DNA of 64,000 nt from Archilochus colubris (GCA_023079485.1 CM041090.1:35800874-35864873), one strand, 5' to 3'. Positions 36,386-48,800 are shown, numbered from the stretch's first letter. A program made the numbers and translations. Notes: generated by a model not told the origin, from the letters alone.

Positions 36386-39300
36386 TGAAGGGTAAATCCA
36401 ACTGAGCAAAGTGCTGTGGGTCCTCCCAAAGCCAAGAAACTCCTATTTCTGCCTAAGGAGTGTTGGTCAAGGTGGCAGAGAATAAGACAGATCCATGTCC
36501 ACACCCCCACCCTCCACTCCCTGGAGAGGTCAAACTCACCACACTGCACTCTACCACCAACCTCTTCTTTCAAGAGAGAGAAAAAAAAACATGTCTTTGC
36601 CTGTAAGTGCAGGAAGAATTACCTGAAATGATGAACCAGAAAATTAGATTTTTAAAAATTATTTTACACCGTATAGAATTCTACTTATTTGTTTGTTTGT
36701 TTAAAAAAAACCCACAACCCTCCTTCTGTTGCACACTTCTGGATCATTTAGGAAGACAATGGTATGGGACAAACCAAAAACTATCCTTCAGAGCACCCAA
36801 CCCCAAACACTTACCAAGGCAGGAGAGTTGTTCTTGATGCATCTAATTTTAATTTAACACTGTGCTTCACCTCCACAGCAAATAATTTCACATACACACT
36901 CCAATTAGTGATGGGAAACCTCAGTAGGTTTTGAGTCTGGCTTCAGTTTAAAAAAGGAAAAAATCTAGATGTTTTATCTAAACCTCATGAGGATATAAAA
37001 ATAGGAAAGTGGAAATCTCATCATAAGAGCAAGGTTTCTAGTAAGACTGTTTACTTGTTTCAGTTTCAGTCTGAGATGGAAACCAGGAATGACAGAACTT
37101 CCCTGGACATTTCTGAGCCATTATACAGAGAAAATTTTAACATAGAGATCTTGGAATGAAATACAGATTTTTACTACTTCTCTTTTTCCCTGACTCCTGG
37201 CCTAGGCAAGTTCTTCTTGACCTTATATATCTAAAATATTGCTGCAAAAATAATTTTCCTGACTGCACTTTTACTGCTAGGACCATAAAGTTTTCTGTGA
37301 GAGTGACTCTCTAAGCAAAAAAATGTTCTTATGGAAGAAAACTTAAAATCTGTGTGGAAAATCAGTTTTGTGTTGGGAGAAGAAAAATCAAAATATGGAA
37401 TGTTCAATGTTGTAGAAGAGGCAAGACGAATCATCAACATCCTTCTAGAGAATTCTCTGCCTCCACAACAGCCCAGATCCCTCTATGAATCCTGGTTTTA
37501 GGGGGCATAGGTATGTACTGTATGTCAGAAAGCAAGGCTGGGGAAGAAAGAGGAAGGACACCAATGCCCCCTTCAACTGCATGCCTTTTGCCAGCCAGGC
37601 TGGGTGGGAAAGGATGCTGCCAGGGAATCCTGTGTCCTGCAGGCAGGATATAGAATTGGAACAGCCATTCCAGTTCAGCTATTTCCAAAGCAAAAAGCTT
37701 ACTTTTTTGTCTTTTCTGGATAGACCTTCCAAATAAAATAACTAAAAATTTAAAAAATCACTGTTTTTTTTTTCTCTGATTCAGTACATGTGGGTGAGAA
37801 AACGTCACTGTCACTCTCCAGCCACTTCTGCCCATCCCATTATCCCCCTTTGTACTCCTCACTGGTAATGCCCATTCTCCTACAGCATCCCACACATAAT
37901 TTTCACCTTCCTCTTTTACAAACTATGTCACTGAGGCATCAAGACCCCTTCAGCTCCCACCACACCTCCAGATTTCATCATCCTCCATTCCTTCCCAGGA
38001 ACATACACAACCCATTACAGCAGCTTCTTCCCCTCCATAAGGCTTCATCCCAGCCCAGCATGGCTGAAGTTAACCAAAAGGATCAGACCAGACTTCCCAT
38101 CCCCTCCTGCTCCTCTTTCCTTCTGTGGTGGTGTCCAAACACTCTGACCTTTGCCTCCTGCCCAGACTCTGACCACTCACAAAAAAGAGGAGGAAGCCTC
38201 TTTTTTACCACCTTTTAGACATTTCATGGTGAACTCCTGATTTCTGGCTGGAGCCAGTAGGTGCTGCTATGTTCAAGCAAGAAATAATAACCATTCCTCA
38301 CCAGAGCCATTTAAAAATAATCATGTTTTGGCTCCTGAAACACCTAGTTGCTCTAATATTTGAATGCTCTCAGTGTAACCCATGTAGGTTTTGCAGCAGT
38401 ATTTGTTGTTCTGGCTGGTTGAAAACATTTCTCCTGAGCAGGGGGATGCCAATCAATGCAGCTACACCACTAAACAAATAAAAGTACTTGCTCTGATCCA
38501 TAATCTGAAGAGTTATTTCTGTATCCAATCACTGAGGAAAGTCGTTTTAAAGAAATATCACGAATAGCAAACACAGGAGCCTTTTTCAATATTACAATTG
38601 TCACACATGGATGAGTCTGGGTGATTGTTCTTGGGCCATGACACTGGAGAAAACAGTCAGCAAGTGAATTTATGAAGTGTTTTCACTTTGTTCCATTTAT
38701 ACGTGGAAAGTCTGCTCATCCACACAGACACATCCTCACTGCAGCCTCTGCTCTCTGGCTCTCCTCCAGAGCTCATACCTGTAGCTCACCAAGAAGGTGG
38801 CAGTGAGAAAGCTTAGAAACAAACAAAAAACTCAAATAAAACAAACCATTGACTGGAACAGAGAAGTGAGGGACCACTCTGTCCACTGGCCTTTCAACCT
38901 CTTAGGCCATCAGGGGTTACTGGTTTTCCCTCCAGGTCTGGTCATGGTCTACCTTGACACTTCAAAGACTGGTCCATATGTCTGTCAGCAATTCTCTTTT
39001 TTGCTTTTGTTAGGTGAGAGAAGAGTCACCTTCATATAGCCCATCATCATGAGGACATTTTTCTGCATTTTCTGGGTCACCATCTACTGTACTTTGATAG
39101 CCAGACAGCCACAAGTGCTTCAATAGCTGTTTAGCCACCAGGTTTTCCCATCTCAGGTGCTCACTGTAGGACCCTGGGAGAAGGGCTATATCTCCCTGTG
39201 CCTGCACAGTCCAGGTCTCAGGACCCTGTGTGCCAGGAACTGCCCTTGCTGGCATCTGCCCCAGCAAGCCCAAGCAGGATGGGCACTTTTCTGAAAGCAC

Positions 39301-40050
39301 CTCAGGAAACACTCAACTGTATAACTGTATGGATTTTGTCTTAGAAGGAACAGAAAGCAAATTTCAGTACAAACCTCATGTAAATCAGATCTTTAACCAC
39401 ACTACTCCACTAGCTGTGTAAGGAAGTAGGTGGCTGATTTGCTTCTCTCAGACCAAAAGTGGTTAAGAGGTGATAGCATCTTTCCCTTTGAGACAGTGTC
39501 ATTTCATTAAGCTCCTAATTCAAAATGGAGCTGAGAGAAAGGTGCAGAAATTGTGTTGTCAGACATGGGAGGACTCAGATCTTTCCTTAGCTCCCATGCC
39601 ATGAGAAAACTGAGTTATCCTCTGGTTAAAATGGAACATCTCTATTGTTTAGCAAAATCATAAGAAAAGGTTCTGTGAGGTCTGATTCCCAAGATTCTGA
39701 TTCATCTTTTTCAGTGACTCCCTGAAGAAATCTTCCCCCTCTGCTGACTGTCCTCGGCAGCTCTGGGCAACCACAACTGTAAATCAGATGCTCATGGGGT
39801 GGATTGCCCATGGAAAAAAGGAAAACACTGGCTGCTGGCTAGGGAAGCTGGTTAGGAGGGATCTCAAATCCTAGTCCTGGCCAAAACTCCAGAGAAGTGG
39901 CCAGGCCACCAGGTTTTGCTTTATCTTAACTATGAATGTGCATTGACCAGATATTGAGAAAATTTTCATGTCTTTCATAATCCACAGTGGTTTCCTGATT
40001 CAGCCAAATTTCTAACCAATGTCATTGCAGAAATATATCCTGAACATGTT
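36386..40050. other. Unique noncoding sequence with a pyrimidine-rich block
   Basis: A TTTG/poly-A tract lies at 36687-36714. 37795-38218 is strongly C/T-rich on the plus strand and therefore open for 142 codons, without domain features. A 100-codon minus frame at 39010-39312 is not recognised. No repeat family was seen. Confidence 0.5.
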
Positions 40051-40737
40051 TCATAGAATCATAGAATCATAGAATAGGCTGGGTTGGAAGGGACCTCAGA
40101 GATCATCGAGTCCAACCCTTGATCAGCTACCGCCACAGTCACTAGACCATGGCACTGAGTGCCATATCGAGTCGCTTTTTAAATGTCTCCAGGGACGAAG
40201 AGTCCACCACCTCCCCAGGCAGCCCGTTCCAATGTCTGATCAGCCTTTCCGTGAAAAAATTCTTTCTAATAGCCAATCTGAACTTCCCCCGGCACAATTT
40301 AAGACCATGCCCTCTTGTCTTATTGAGAGTTGCCTGGGAAAAGAGACCAACCCCTGCCTGGCTCCATCCTCCTTTCAGGTAGTTGTAGAGAGCAATGAGG
40401 TCTCCCCTGAGCCTCCTCTTCCTCAGGCTGAACAGCCCCAGCTCCCTCAGCCTCTCCTCATAGGATCTGTGTTCGACTCCCTTCACCAGCTTGGTTGCCC
40501 TCCTTTGGACCTGTTCAAGGACCTCAATATCCTTCTTGAACTGAGGGGCCCAAAACTGAACACAGTACTCAAGGTGTGGCCTTACCAGGGCTGAGTATAG
40601 GGGCAGAATCACCTCCTTGGACCTGCTGGTGACGCTGTTTCTGATACATGCCAGGATGCCATTGGCCTTCTTGGCCACCTGGGCACACTGCTGGCTCATG
40701 TTCAGCTTCCTGTCAATCCAGACTCCCAGGTCCCTTT
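40051..40737 (-). mobile_element. Best preserved CR1 LINE copy, 5'-truncated
   Basis: The plus strand starts with three copies of the tail octamer ('tcatagaatcatagaatcat') and continues as reverse-complement CR1: 'gggttggaagggacctcaga', 'ccatggcactgagtgccata', 'cctcctttggacctgttcaa', ending at 'gactcccaggtcccttttct'. The ORF2 C-terminus is still open for 185 codons and the tail is nearly regular, so this is the youngest-looking CR1 in the window. It is truncated within ORF2 at about 40737, directly against a 9-bp tandem triplication. No target-site duplication is evident. Confidence 0.97.
40142..40699 (-). pseudogene. CR1 ORF2 C-terminal remnant, still open
   Basis: A 185-codon minus-strand frame contains the C-terminal ORF2 motifs that lie downstream of the reverse transcriptase core: '[18 protein letters not shown]', '[11 protein letters not shown]', '[20 protein letters not shown]', '[12 protein letters not shown]' and '[13 protein letters not shown]' before the stop. 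The endonuclease and RT catalytic regions are missing through 5' truncation, and the ATG is internal. It is therefore a dead fragment despite being intact over this span, and it is not a host gene. Confidence 0.95.
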
Positions 40738-40764
40738 TCTAAAGTATCTAAAGTTTCTAAAGTA
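40738..40764. repeat. Tandem 9-bp triplication at the CR1 5' junction
   Basis: Three consecutive units tctaaagta / tctaaagtt / tctaaagta abut the truncated 5' end of the CR1 at 40051-40737. Confidence 0.85.
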
Positions 40765-43700
40765 TCATTTCAAACCTCAGAGAACAGAAGGCAAATGACC
40801 CTGTTAACTTACTTTTTCATAACTTTGAAAGCAATTACAGGATTTTCTGGAACCTGCCTCAGTTGTGGGGCACTGGCATTACCAGGAAACTGATTTGTGA
40901 CAACAGGATTCATAGCAGGGGAGATGGTGCCTCCAGACTTTCCTTCAGTATTTATCAGGTGCAACTTCTTTCCTTATGGAGTTGGTACTGGCATCACACC
41001 AGGGCCTGCTTTTAGTAGCTCATCAACCAATGTGTCCCACACCTAAGTCACTAGTAAATACACAAAGTCCATAGGCATTAAGGGGATGAGTTGGACTAAA
41101 CTAAATAAAGAATAACTGGGAAAGAAATAAAAATTAAAAAGACATATCTAATATAAGTGCTGCTCTCCATCTCCTTCCCAGAATGGACCATCTGAGGAGG
41201 TGACAGGGGGTACTGGCTTCCTTCTGCAGCCACCAGAGCAGGCACCAGTTGTTCACATCTGCCTGAGGAGCCCCACTGGGACCAGGCACTGATTCCACAG
41301 AAAACTGTGCTGTCATTTTAATTGAACAGCTTCATGCCAACAGCAACAAGTTATACTAATGAGAGCAGATGTATCCAGTAAACAGTGGCATGTTTTTACT
41401 TTAATCTACTTAAACCTGGATATATACTAATTCCTAAGTAAATACCTTAGTGGCCAGCAAAATGAGAAACAGATGATAAAAGAAGAAGTTTTCTTGTGAC
41501 CCTTGAGACATGGGTATAATGTTCAGCCTGGCATCATTAATCTTATGGTCAGAAGAGTACAGCTTCAGCATGTTAAATGTGAGAGAGAGCTGCTCACAAC
41601 AAAGTTTCCTCTCTACACTGCCCTCTGCAAACAGCAATTTCCACATTTTTCTCTCTTCCCTCTAATTAGCTTCCCTTTGGCCTGACACACTCTGAAAGCG
41701 TTGCCAGCTGAAGAGAACCATCCATCTCCTCTCGTGAATAAAAACATGAGCTAATTGAGTGGAAGGTATTTAAGCACAGTGAACTCTATAAGGTATAACA
41801 TGCCTTGAGATAACTAATTCTTAAGGAACAGCATCTGAAATAAATCCTTTTGAAATGCTCTCTCAGGCTGATGGGTAAATAGTTAATTGCTGCCCAGTGT
41901 GTCAATAATAATCTAACCTCTGTCATAAGGTTAAATGAGTGGGAATTTTGTCACCAAAGTTGGTGGGAAAAGCATTTTGCTGTACAAACATGGATAGAAA
42001 CATGGCTCTGCCTCTGACAAACTTAATGTCAGTATTTAAGTGAGAAAAAAAAAAAAAACAAGCTATGAGAAAAACATAGGTGACTTTGATTGCCTCCTTC
42101 TTCTGTAGCCAATCGGAAGCATCTTCTGACACTGAACTGATCAAAACATTCACTTCAAATAATGCATGCTATGTATTTAGTTCTTTCTACAGCTAGTGAA
42201 TCATTGGCAAATTGATCCTGATTCCTGGAAATGTCATTTTTAAGCAGGCTATGATTAGTGATTAGTATCACACTGTATTTTCTCATCATCTGGCTGTTTG
42301 CAAGCTGTAACCTTTAGGTATTCAGTATACACATTTTGTAATTGGTGACTTCAATCATTAGGCTTATCCTCCCTGACTGGATGATGGGCATTTTGAAACA
42401 AAGCCTTATCAAATGAAAAATGAAACCTTCCAGCCCACATACATATAACTCTTGGGGGAAGTTAAGGACACAGAAATATCACAACAAGTAACCAAAGCCA
42501 TTTGCACATGGAAAAGTAACCAATTAACACTCCCAGCTTCACCAAGCTGAAGAAGTTATTTCAATTAAAATTTTAATAATCACTGTGGCATTTGAATGCT
42601 TTTTGTGATTCACCCCATACAAAAACACCTCATGCAATCATGCTCCCTCCAGGAATTTCTCCTCAGGGCCCAGTGGGATCAAAATTCTGTCTGACACTGT
42701 CTTCCCATACCTATATGGAGTGTCTCAGTGTCTCTTTACACACTGTAAAAACTGAAGGGAACTTGACAATATCATAAGCAGTTAATGTCATAAAAGGAAG
42801 GAAAAAAAGAAAGGAGTCAGAGTCTGACTGTAGTTAATTTGATTAAGCCATTTTACATCTCCTGGGCAGACATACAAAGTGACCAAGAACCAAGCAAGCC
42901 AGGTTGTCAATTTATTGGTAGATTTGCATAATAGGTATTACAATGTATTACAATACATTGAGACTGACCATTTATTGGTTCACAAAAATCTGTGACAAGC
43001 CAGGGCTTATTCTGCGACGGATCCATTCCCTTGCAGATAGCACTGTTATAACATGCTATGGAGTGATGCTGCTGCTTAATAATGCTAAAAAAGTGAATTT
43101 TTGTGAAGCTGCTTCCTTAAAGAAACTATGTATTTTTTTTTTTTTCCTTCACCAGGATAGAGGACTCCTTGATATTCTTTTCCAGATTTCAAATGGGAAG
43201 TTGAAGACCTTAAATCATTCCTTGTGTTAGCTTCATTATGTCCACCAGGCTTGGGCTCAGGAAGGACTTAACCATAACAAACACAAATCCTTGGAGAAAA
43301 AGGAAGCTAAATATTTAAAATAGTCTTTGAAAGTTATGCACACAGATGTGATTAACAAATAACAGGAATTGTGCTTGTTCTTTTTGCGAATGACTAAAAA
43401 ATCTCCACTCACCAGCCTGCCACATTAACAAATAATGTGATTTGTACCACATTCTGAGCTTGTTCTACAGAACAAAAAAAAAAAAAAAAAAAAACAACAG
43501 GGAAACAGGAGAAAACAACTTCAAGCAAATCCAATCCTCTTCCTCACAGTGTTTCCCATGAAAAGATTTTCTCTAATATTATGGTAAATTACCTTGTTAA
43601 TCCTCTCACAGCCCATGAATGTTTCTTTTCCCTTGTCTCCAAAATTTACTTTTTTTTTTTTTTTAATTTTTGTTATTAGGAATAGAAGAGCCAGAAAAGC

Positions 43701-44617
43701 CACTTTAAGATACAGCCTTGCTCCTACTCACCCCTGCTTGCTGGCCAGCTGTGCTGTTCTGCAGCCAAACCCCATAAAGCTGTACCATGAAAGTCCTCTT
43801 GAAGCAGACTCCCCCGACATAACACAAGGGAAATTACCACTGCGTCAACACAGGTGCATTTGCTTTGTATGGCCTATAAATCTGGCCTGCAGGATGACTT
43901 ATATAAATAAAGTGAATTATTTTGTACTTGTTAGAACTTGATAGGGGTCAGCGATTTGCTGAATACAAGCAGAATTTCCCGGCAGAGAATGGGTAAAGCA
44001 GGAGGGCTTAATTCAAAGTGTTAGATTATCCAGGCGTGATGGCTTAATGCGAGTGGGAGGAAGGCATAATACAGGGAATCATTACTCAGACACGTGCATT
44101 TATGAAATCATTAGTGGGCTAAAGTAGTTCATTTGTCTGCCTTTTTAACTACAGACCTTTGGTTTTAGGAAGACCAACAGTACAACCACTAGTAGGAGCT
44201 CCTGGCTGAATCCTGATACAACTGAGGGTTTTACACTGTTCCATGCCCTTAGCTCACTCCTTCTGGAAAGGTGACAGGATCATTTCTTTCCATCTCCTGG
44301 TGGATGAGAGTTGCCAGTGGCATCTCATCTTCGTTAGATTAATTTGGAGAGGTGCTAGGCTCTCCTCCAGAATGGTAGGCTCTGTGAACTCTTCATTTTC
44401 CCAGCTTTGTGTTGTGCCTTTATATGAACATATTTTGTTGGGACTGAGGTCTTGTCAGTACTTCTTTTGTGACCAAAAGATAAGGTCTCCACTCACTCTG
44501 TGGTTGGAAGAGCACAGAAGAAAGTATTAAGGTTTGTTTTCTTTCCAGTTCAACAAACCCATGAGTCTCATTTTCAGCTGCTTTTCTTCAGCTGTTAACA
44601 CCAGCAAAGGCAAGTTT
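40765..44617. other. Unique noncoding sequence with homopolymers and CNE-like blocks
   Basis: Homopolymers lie at 42045-42058 (A), 43133-43145 (T), 43474-43494 (A, 21 nt) and 43650-43664 (T). The blocks at 41690-41950 and 43925-44160 look like conserved noncoding elements (see findings). The 115-codon plus frame 43594-43941 is not recognised. Confidence 0.5.
43925..44160. promoter_or_regulatory. Candidate conserved noncoding element
   Basis: The block contains scattered CpG in a CpG-poor background together with TTAATTC, TTAATGCGAG, a CACGTG E-box (44091-44096) and TCATTA (44108-44113). There is no coding frame and no repeat similarity. These words are visible in the sequence. A regulatory role is inferred only from density and composition. 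Confidence 0.3.
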
Positions 44618-44966
44618 TCATAGAGTGGTAGGTTAGATTGGGTTGGAAGGGGCCTTAAAAGGTCATCTATTACAACTCCTCTGCAATGAGCAAGGCTGTC
44701 ACCAGACCAGGTTGTTCAAAGCCCAACATGACCATGAACACTGCCAAGTATGGGGCATCCACAACTCCTCTGGGCAACCTGTGCCAGTGTCTCAGCACCC
44801 TCATCATAAAAACTCCCTCCTTAGTATTTACTCTAAAGCTGCAGTCTTTCAGTTTAAACCATTACCCATGGTTCTATCACTAAAGGCCCTGCTAAAAGAT
44901 TTGTCCCCCTCTTATAGGCCCCTTTTAAGTATTGGAAGGCCATGATAAGGTGTCCCCAAAACCTTT
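44618..44966 (-). mobile_element. CR1 LINE 3' end, degenerate
   Basis: Reverse-complement CR1: 'gggttggaaggggcctta', 'ctctgggcaacctgtgccag', 'tcactaaaggccctgctaaa' and 'cattgataaggtgtcccc'-like text at the 5' side. The octamer tail has decayed and no reading frame survives. Confidence 0.92.
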
Positions 44967-45849
44967 CCCTAGGCATCTATTTGCATCTGGGAGGGATAGA
45001 GGAATGGACCATGTTGTTTGTGTGGACACCACCTCAGCCCCTAGCTTCATGCCTCAGCTCTTCAGGGACATCCTTCCCTCAAAGCACTGCACTCCTTGGA
45101 GCAGTACCAAGTATCTGAGAGGAGAAAACAATCCTCTGACTGGTTCCCATACACCCCACCCTCCCTCACCTTCAACACAAGCTGTCATTCTGAGGACATG
45201 GGGAAGAGCAGAGCCAAGCCTGAATGAAAACAGCCCTTAGCAATATAGATCAGTTAGGAACAACTTTATACAACACTGCCAAGAGAAATATGAACCCTCT
45301 CTTCTGAGCCTTCTCCTGGTTTTGTCTACCATGAGGCTCTCCATTGCAGCTACAGGTTTGAACAGTCTCTCTCAGAGTATTTAGGGGCAGGATGTTCTTC
45401 CCAGGTGACCTTATTTCCAGCTAATTTCTTGCGTGTCAACTCTTTCAGCTGAGGTAAGTTTAGAAATGAATTTGCTGCTGGCAGAGATGAAGGACACCAG
45501 AAAAGGCTGTGCCCAAGTCAGCAGAATGCTGTGTTTGAGCAAGATCAGGGTCAAGTACTCTGTAATTCTACGTAAGTCATACAAAGCACCCACTTGTCAC
45601 CAGCACTAATATTTTCTGCTTCTGCCTGACCTCTGTCAGTTTTTCTTTTATCATTACCTTTTCAAAAATACCATTTACTAAAAACTGTTAGACCCACGAC
45701 AATGTGACACTGACTGTGAATCAGCTGTCACACCAAAAGCACAGAGCCTGCTCACAGGAACTTACAGCAGCCATCATGTTCATTTGAATGCTGTGATGAA
45801 TTTGCCTCAGACTTGCTGGTTTTGTTTCCCGTGCTTTACCCATGTTTGC
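44967..45849. other. Unique noncoding sequence
   Basis: No gene or repeat recognised. Confidence 0.5.
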
Positions 45850-45918
45850 AAAAAAAAAAAAAAACCAAAAAACCAACCAAACAAAAAGAAACTAACAAAA
45901 CAAAACAAACAAAAAAAA
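45850..45918. repeat. A/C-rich low-complexity tract
   Basis: A14 run followed by CCAAAA, CCAACC and CAAA units. Confidence 0.85.
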
Positions 45919-48247
45919 TTTGTTTCAAACAGATTTCAAAGAAATATTGCAGGACACCTTTGCAAAGCCTTGACAGTCATAATTGGGATTGCTCAGAACA
46001 CAGATTTGAAATTTTGAAATTTAACTCATTTAACCAGGGAACAGATCCTTCCGGGGAGCTGACACACCCCATAATAGCAGCCCATGTTGCAAACTTTGAA
46101 TACGAAATTCTCCCAGCAAATTGCTCCTGAAGAAGCTGCCAGTGAAGAATGATTTCCAGAATGATTCAGCAAACAGCTCAAGAAAATTACAGTCTCTTCA
46201 TCGACATTTCACAAATGGAAGATGTAGTTTGTTGAATGATATTCATTACACAGTATTCTTCCACCTATATTTATCCCTATGAACACAGTCAGTGCTCTCA
46301 GGTGGACCCTTTAACAGATACAGCACCTGTAATGTGCTCTGTCTGGAGGCAAGGCAATTTTATGCAGAACTTCTACAAAAAGTAATAAGGAATTATGCTA
46401 AAAGTCTAAAGCAAGCTTTCCCTTTTGCCCCCTGTTTTTCCTTTTCATATCATGAAGCATAATGCACAAAGGACAGTAATAGGATTGTAAATAATATAAT
46501 ATCACCCTGAAGGACTGCATTTTTCAGGCAATGCCTGTGTAGAGAGCAGGGAGTTTTTGCCTCTGTATGACAATACTGACAAACTGGACCACAGGGTCAT
46601 TTCTGTGTGTCTTTGCCCATGTGATACACATCTTCAACAGGTTCTACAAGAGGAGCACTCTAAGTTTATACAGCATGTTTTGAACACCAAAGCAGACAGA
46701 AATTGCATTTCACAGAAAGCATTTTCAATTCCCAGGTGCTGAATTCACTTCCAAACTTATAAGCTGGGGCATCAGATCTGAGGGATTTCTTCTCATCCTT
46801 CCTTTCATGTGTCCTGCATTGGCCTCACAAAATGCTGATGGGACACTAGAGAAAGGAGAAGCAGGGAAATAAAGGAACAGCCATTTCCCCAGATGACAGC
46901 ATCATGCCCTGGTGCCTGATTCGTCAAGTTTAAGTAACCCCACTTACAAAAGAAAATCAAGGATTAGTTGAAGGATTGATTTTTCATTGTTATTATCATT
47001 ATGTGTTATTTATATTATTATTTAGTGATGGTCCTATGACATCATGGTTTGTTTATTGTTTACCCCTCATAGAAGGGAGTACTAACTCATTGTTAGTACT
47101 GAAGGATGCTGTTCTGGAAGGATATTTATTCCCAAAAGGAGGCAAATGTTACCTGTTGTTCTGCCTTGACTGGTTGTCCCCTCACTGCTAAATCCCCTTG
47201 AGAAGCAAATAGAAGTCCCAGGTGTTACTGTAGCAGGGCCAGGTGAGACTTCAGGGTTCAGCTGTGTTTGCTCACTGAGTCAGGGCTTGGGCTGGCTTGG
47301 GTTGGATGAGGCTGTGGAGACCTCTCCCTGCTCCTGCCCAGACCTGCCTCCTGGGAGCAGGCACTACATCCTCTCCTCAACCATAAACAAGTGATGTTTG
47401 CTAGGTGCTGGTGACACTAGTGCTGCTCAGTGTTTGCTGCTCTCCCTTTCTTAATTTCCTGGGGTAGGGAAGCCCATGTGTGTGCATGCCTTCATAAATT
47501 GTCCCCTCCCAGTTCCCAGCCTCTGAGGTGGCCTCGTTGCCCCCATGTGCATCCCAGAGACAGGCTGACAGCTTCAAAGAGTGACTCAGCAGATCAGGAG
47601 GAAGACATCAGACAAGGTGAGTCTCACATTGAAGGGGGAACTAGAGCAGTCTTTGATGCTATGAAGAGAACCTGGGCTGTTAAAGCAAATATTCAATCAG
47701 GTTTAACAAGGGTTGAGGTGTTTTTCTGCTGTCAAAACAGAGATATCACTCTGGTGTCCACCGGCAGCTCAGATGTCCCTGACACAGGTTCTTTAGCACA
47801 AAGCCTGCAGATAAAAGAAAGTGAACTATATTTTTTCTTGCTTATGCAGATTTTTAAATTTTTTTCTTAATATTTGTATTTTTATATTGAAATGCAGCTG
47901 CTGTACCTAAAGTATTTTGGGTCATTATATACAACTTGGAAATAATCCTTCTAGGCTGGCATAGCACAAACAAATACGAAAGTTTTCTTCTCTTCTCTTT
48001 CTGCATACCTGATATAGGAGTGAGGCTAAAATAGTGAGGAGGTGACAGAATCACCACAAACTGTTTGAAAAGAGGTGGCAGAGGGCAGTTGTGTCAGGCT
48101 GTTTGAGTGCCAGTTCTGATGCATTGCAATGGGTTGGTTACAGGCAGGGAGCACCAAGAGATGTTCCTGCAGAAAATCCCTGAAGACATCATGAGATCAC
48201 ACATTGAGAGGGCAACTCCGGGGCTGAGCAATGCTTGGCACTCCCCC
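45919..48247. other. Unique noncoding sequence
   Basis: The 146-codon plus frame 47430-47870 has no recognisable domain, and its end runs into AT-rich sequence. 47220-47600 is moderately GC-rich. No repeat family was recognised. Confidence 0.5.
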
Positions 48248-48310
48248 AGAATCACAGTGATGCTGCTTGGATGGGACTCCAGAGATCTCTAGCACAACCT
48301 TCCACTTGAA
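48248..48310 (-). mobile_element. Probable CR1 3' end fragment, very degenerate
   Basis: 'agaatcacagtgatgctgct' then 'gggactccagagatctctag' resembles the reverse complement of a CR1 3' end (tail, then 'gggacc-ccagagatcatctag'). Only about 60 bp remain. Confidence 0.5.
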
Positions 48311-48451
48311 CCATCGCTATTGCCAAGATCAGATAACATCAGCCAGAAAGAGGAGCTGGAAGAGGGTGAAAAAATAAGAGACAGAGGGAGGGAAGCTCTG
48401 GGAAGTAAAGAGTCAGAGAGAAAGATTTTGGGGATGAAGGAGCCATGAGCA
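48311..48451. other. Purine-rich spacer
   Basis: About 140 bp rich in AGAG and GGGA words, without similarity to CR1. Confidence 0.4.
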
Positions 48452-48547
48452 ACCTGACCTAACTGCAGATGTCCAGGTTCATTGTAGGGGGATTAGAGTA
48501 GATGACTTTTAAAGGTCCCTTCCAACCTAAACTATTGTATGATCCTA
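48452..48547 (+). mobile_element. CR1 LINE 3' end fragment
   Basis: 'gattagagtagatgactttt', 'aggtcccttccaacctaaac' and a decayed 'tattgtatgatcc' tail identify a plus-strand CR1 end of under 100 bp. Confidence 0.85.
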
Positions 48548-48739
48548 TTTGCATAGCTGTCCTCCATAGAAGGGCCTCGTGTTTATTTCTGGACTCTACA
48601 AGTACCAAGGCATTACATCCCACTATGACCTGGATGGTCTCCTGTTTCCATGAGTTTTATAAGCCATGGTAGATCAATCTGCCCACTCTTGAGTTTTAGG
48701 TGTACTTTCCTTGGGCTGTGTGTCAGTATAGATCCTAGA
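48548..48739. other. Unique noncoding sequence
   Basis: Nothing recognisable. Confidence 0.45.
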
Positions 48740-48800
48740 CCAATGAGAAACTGGGTTTGAACCCAGGTTATCTAAGGCAACAGCACAGCAAGTGCTCAGA
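48740..48800 (-). mobile_element. Possible MIR (CORE-SINE) relict
   Basis: The plus strand reads 'gagaaactgggtttgaaccc' followed by 'aggttatctaaggc'. This resembles reverse-complement MIR around the tRNA-derived B-box ('gagctgggatttgaacccaggtct'). It is short and diverged, so chance cannot be excluded. It is not a tRNA gene, because the T-arm would have a six-base loop and no acceptor stem is present. Confidence 0.35.

Noticed and set aside
47430..47870. 146-codon plus-strand open frame
   Set aside because: No domain or signal features, ends in AT-rich sequence, and no conservation evidence is available.
48752..48768. tRNA T-arm-like box (ggtttgaacc on plus, ggttcaaacc on minus)
   Set aside because: The stem-loop has a six-base loop, and no acceptor, D or anticodon stems can be drawn. 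A SINE relict is the better reading.
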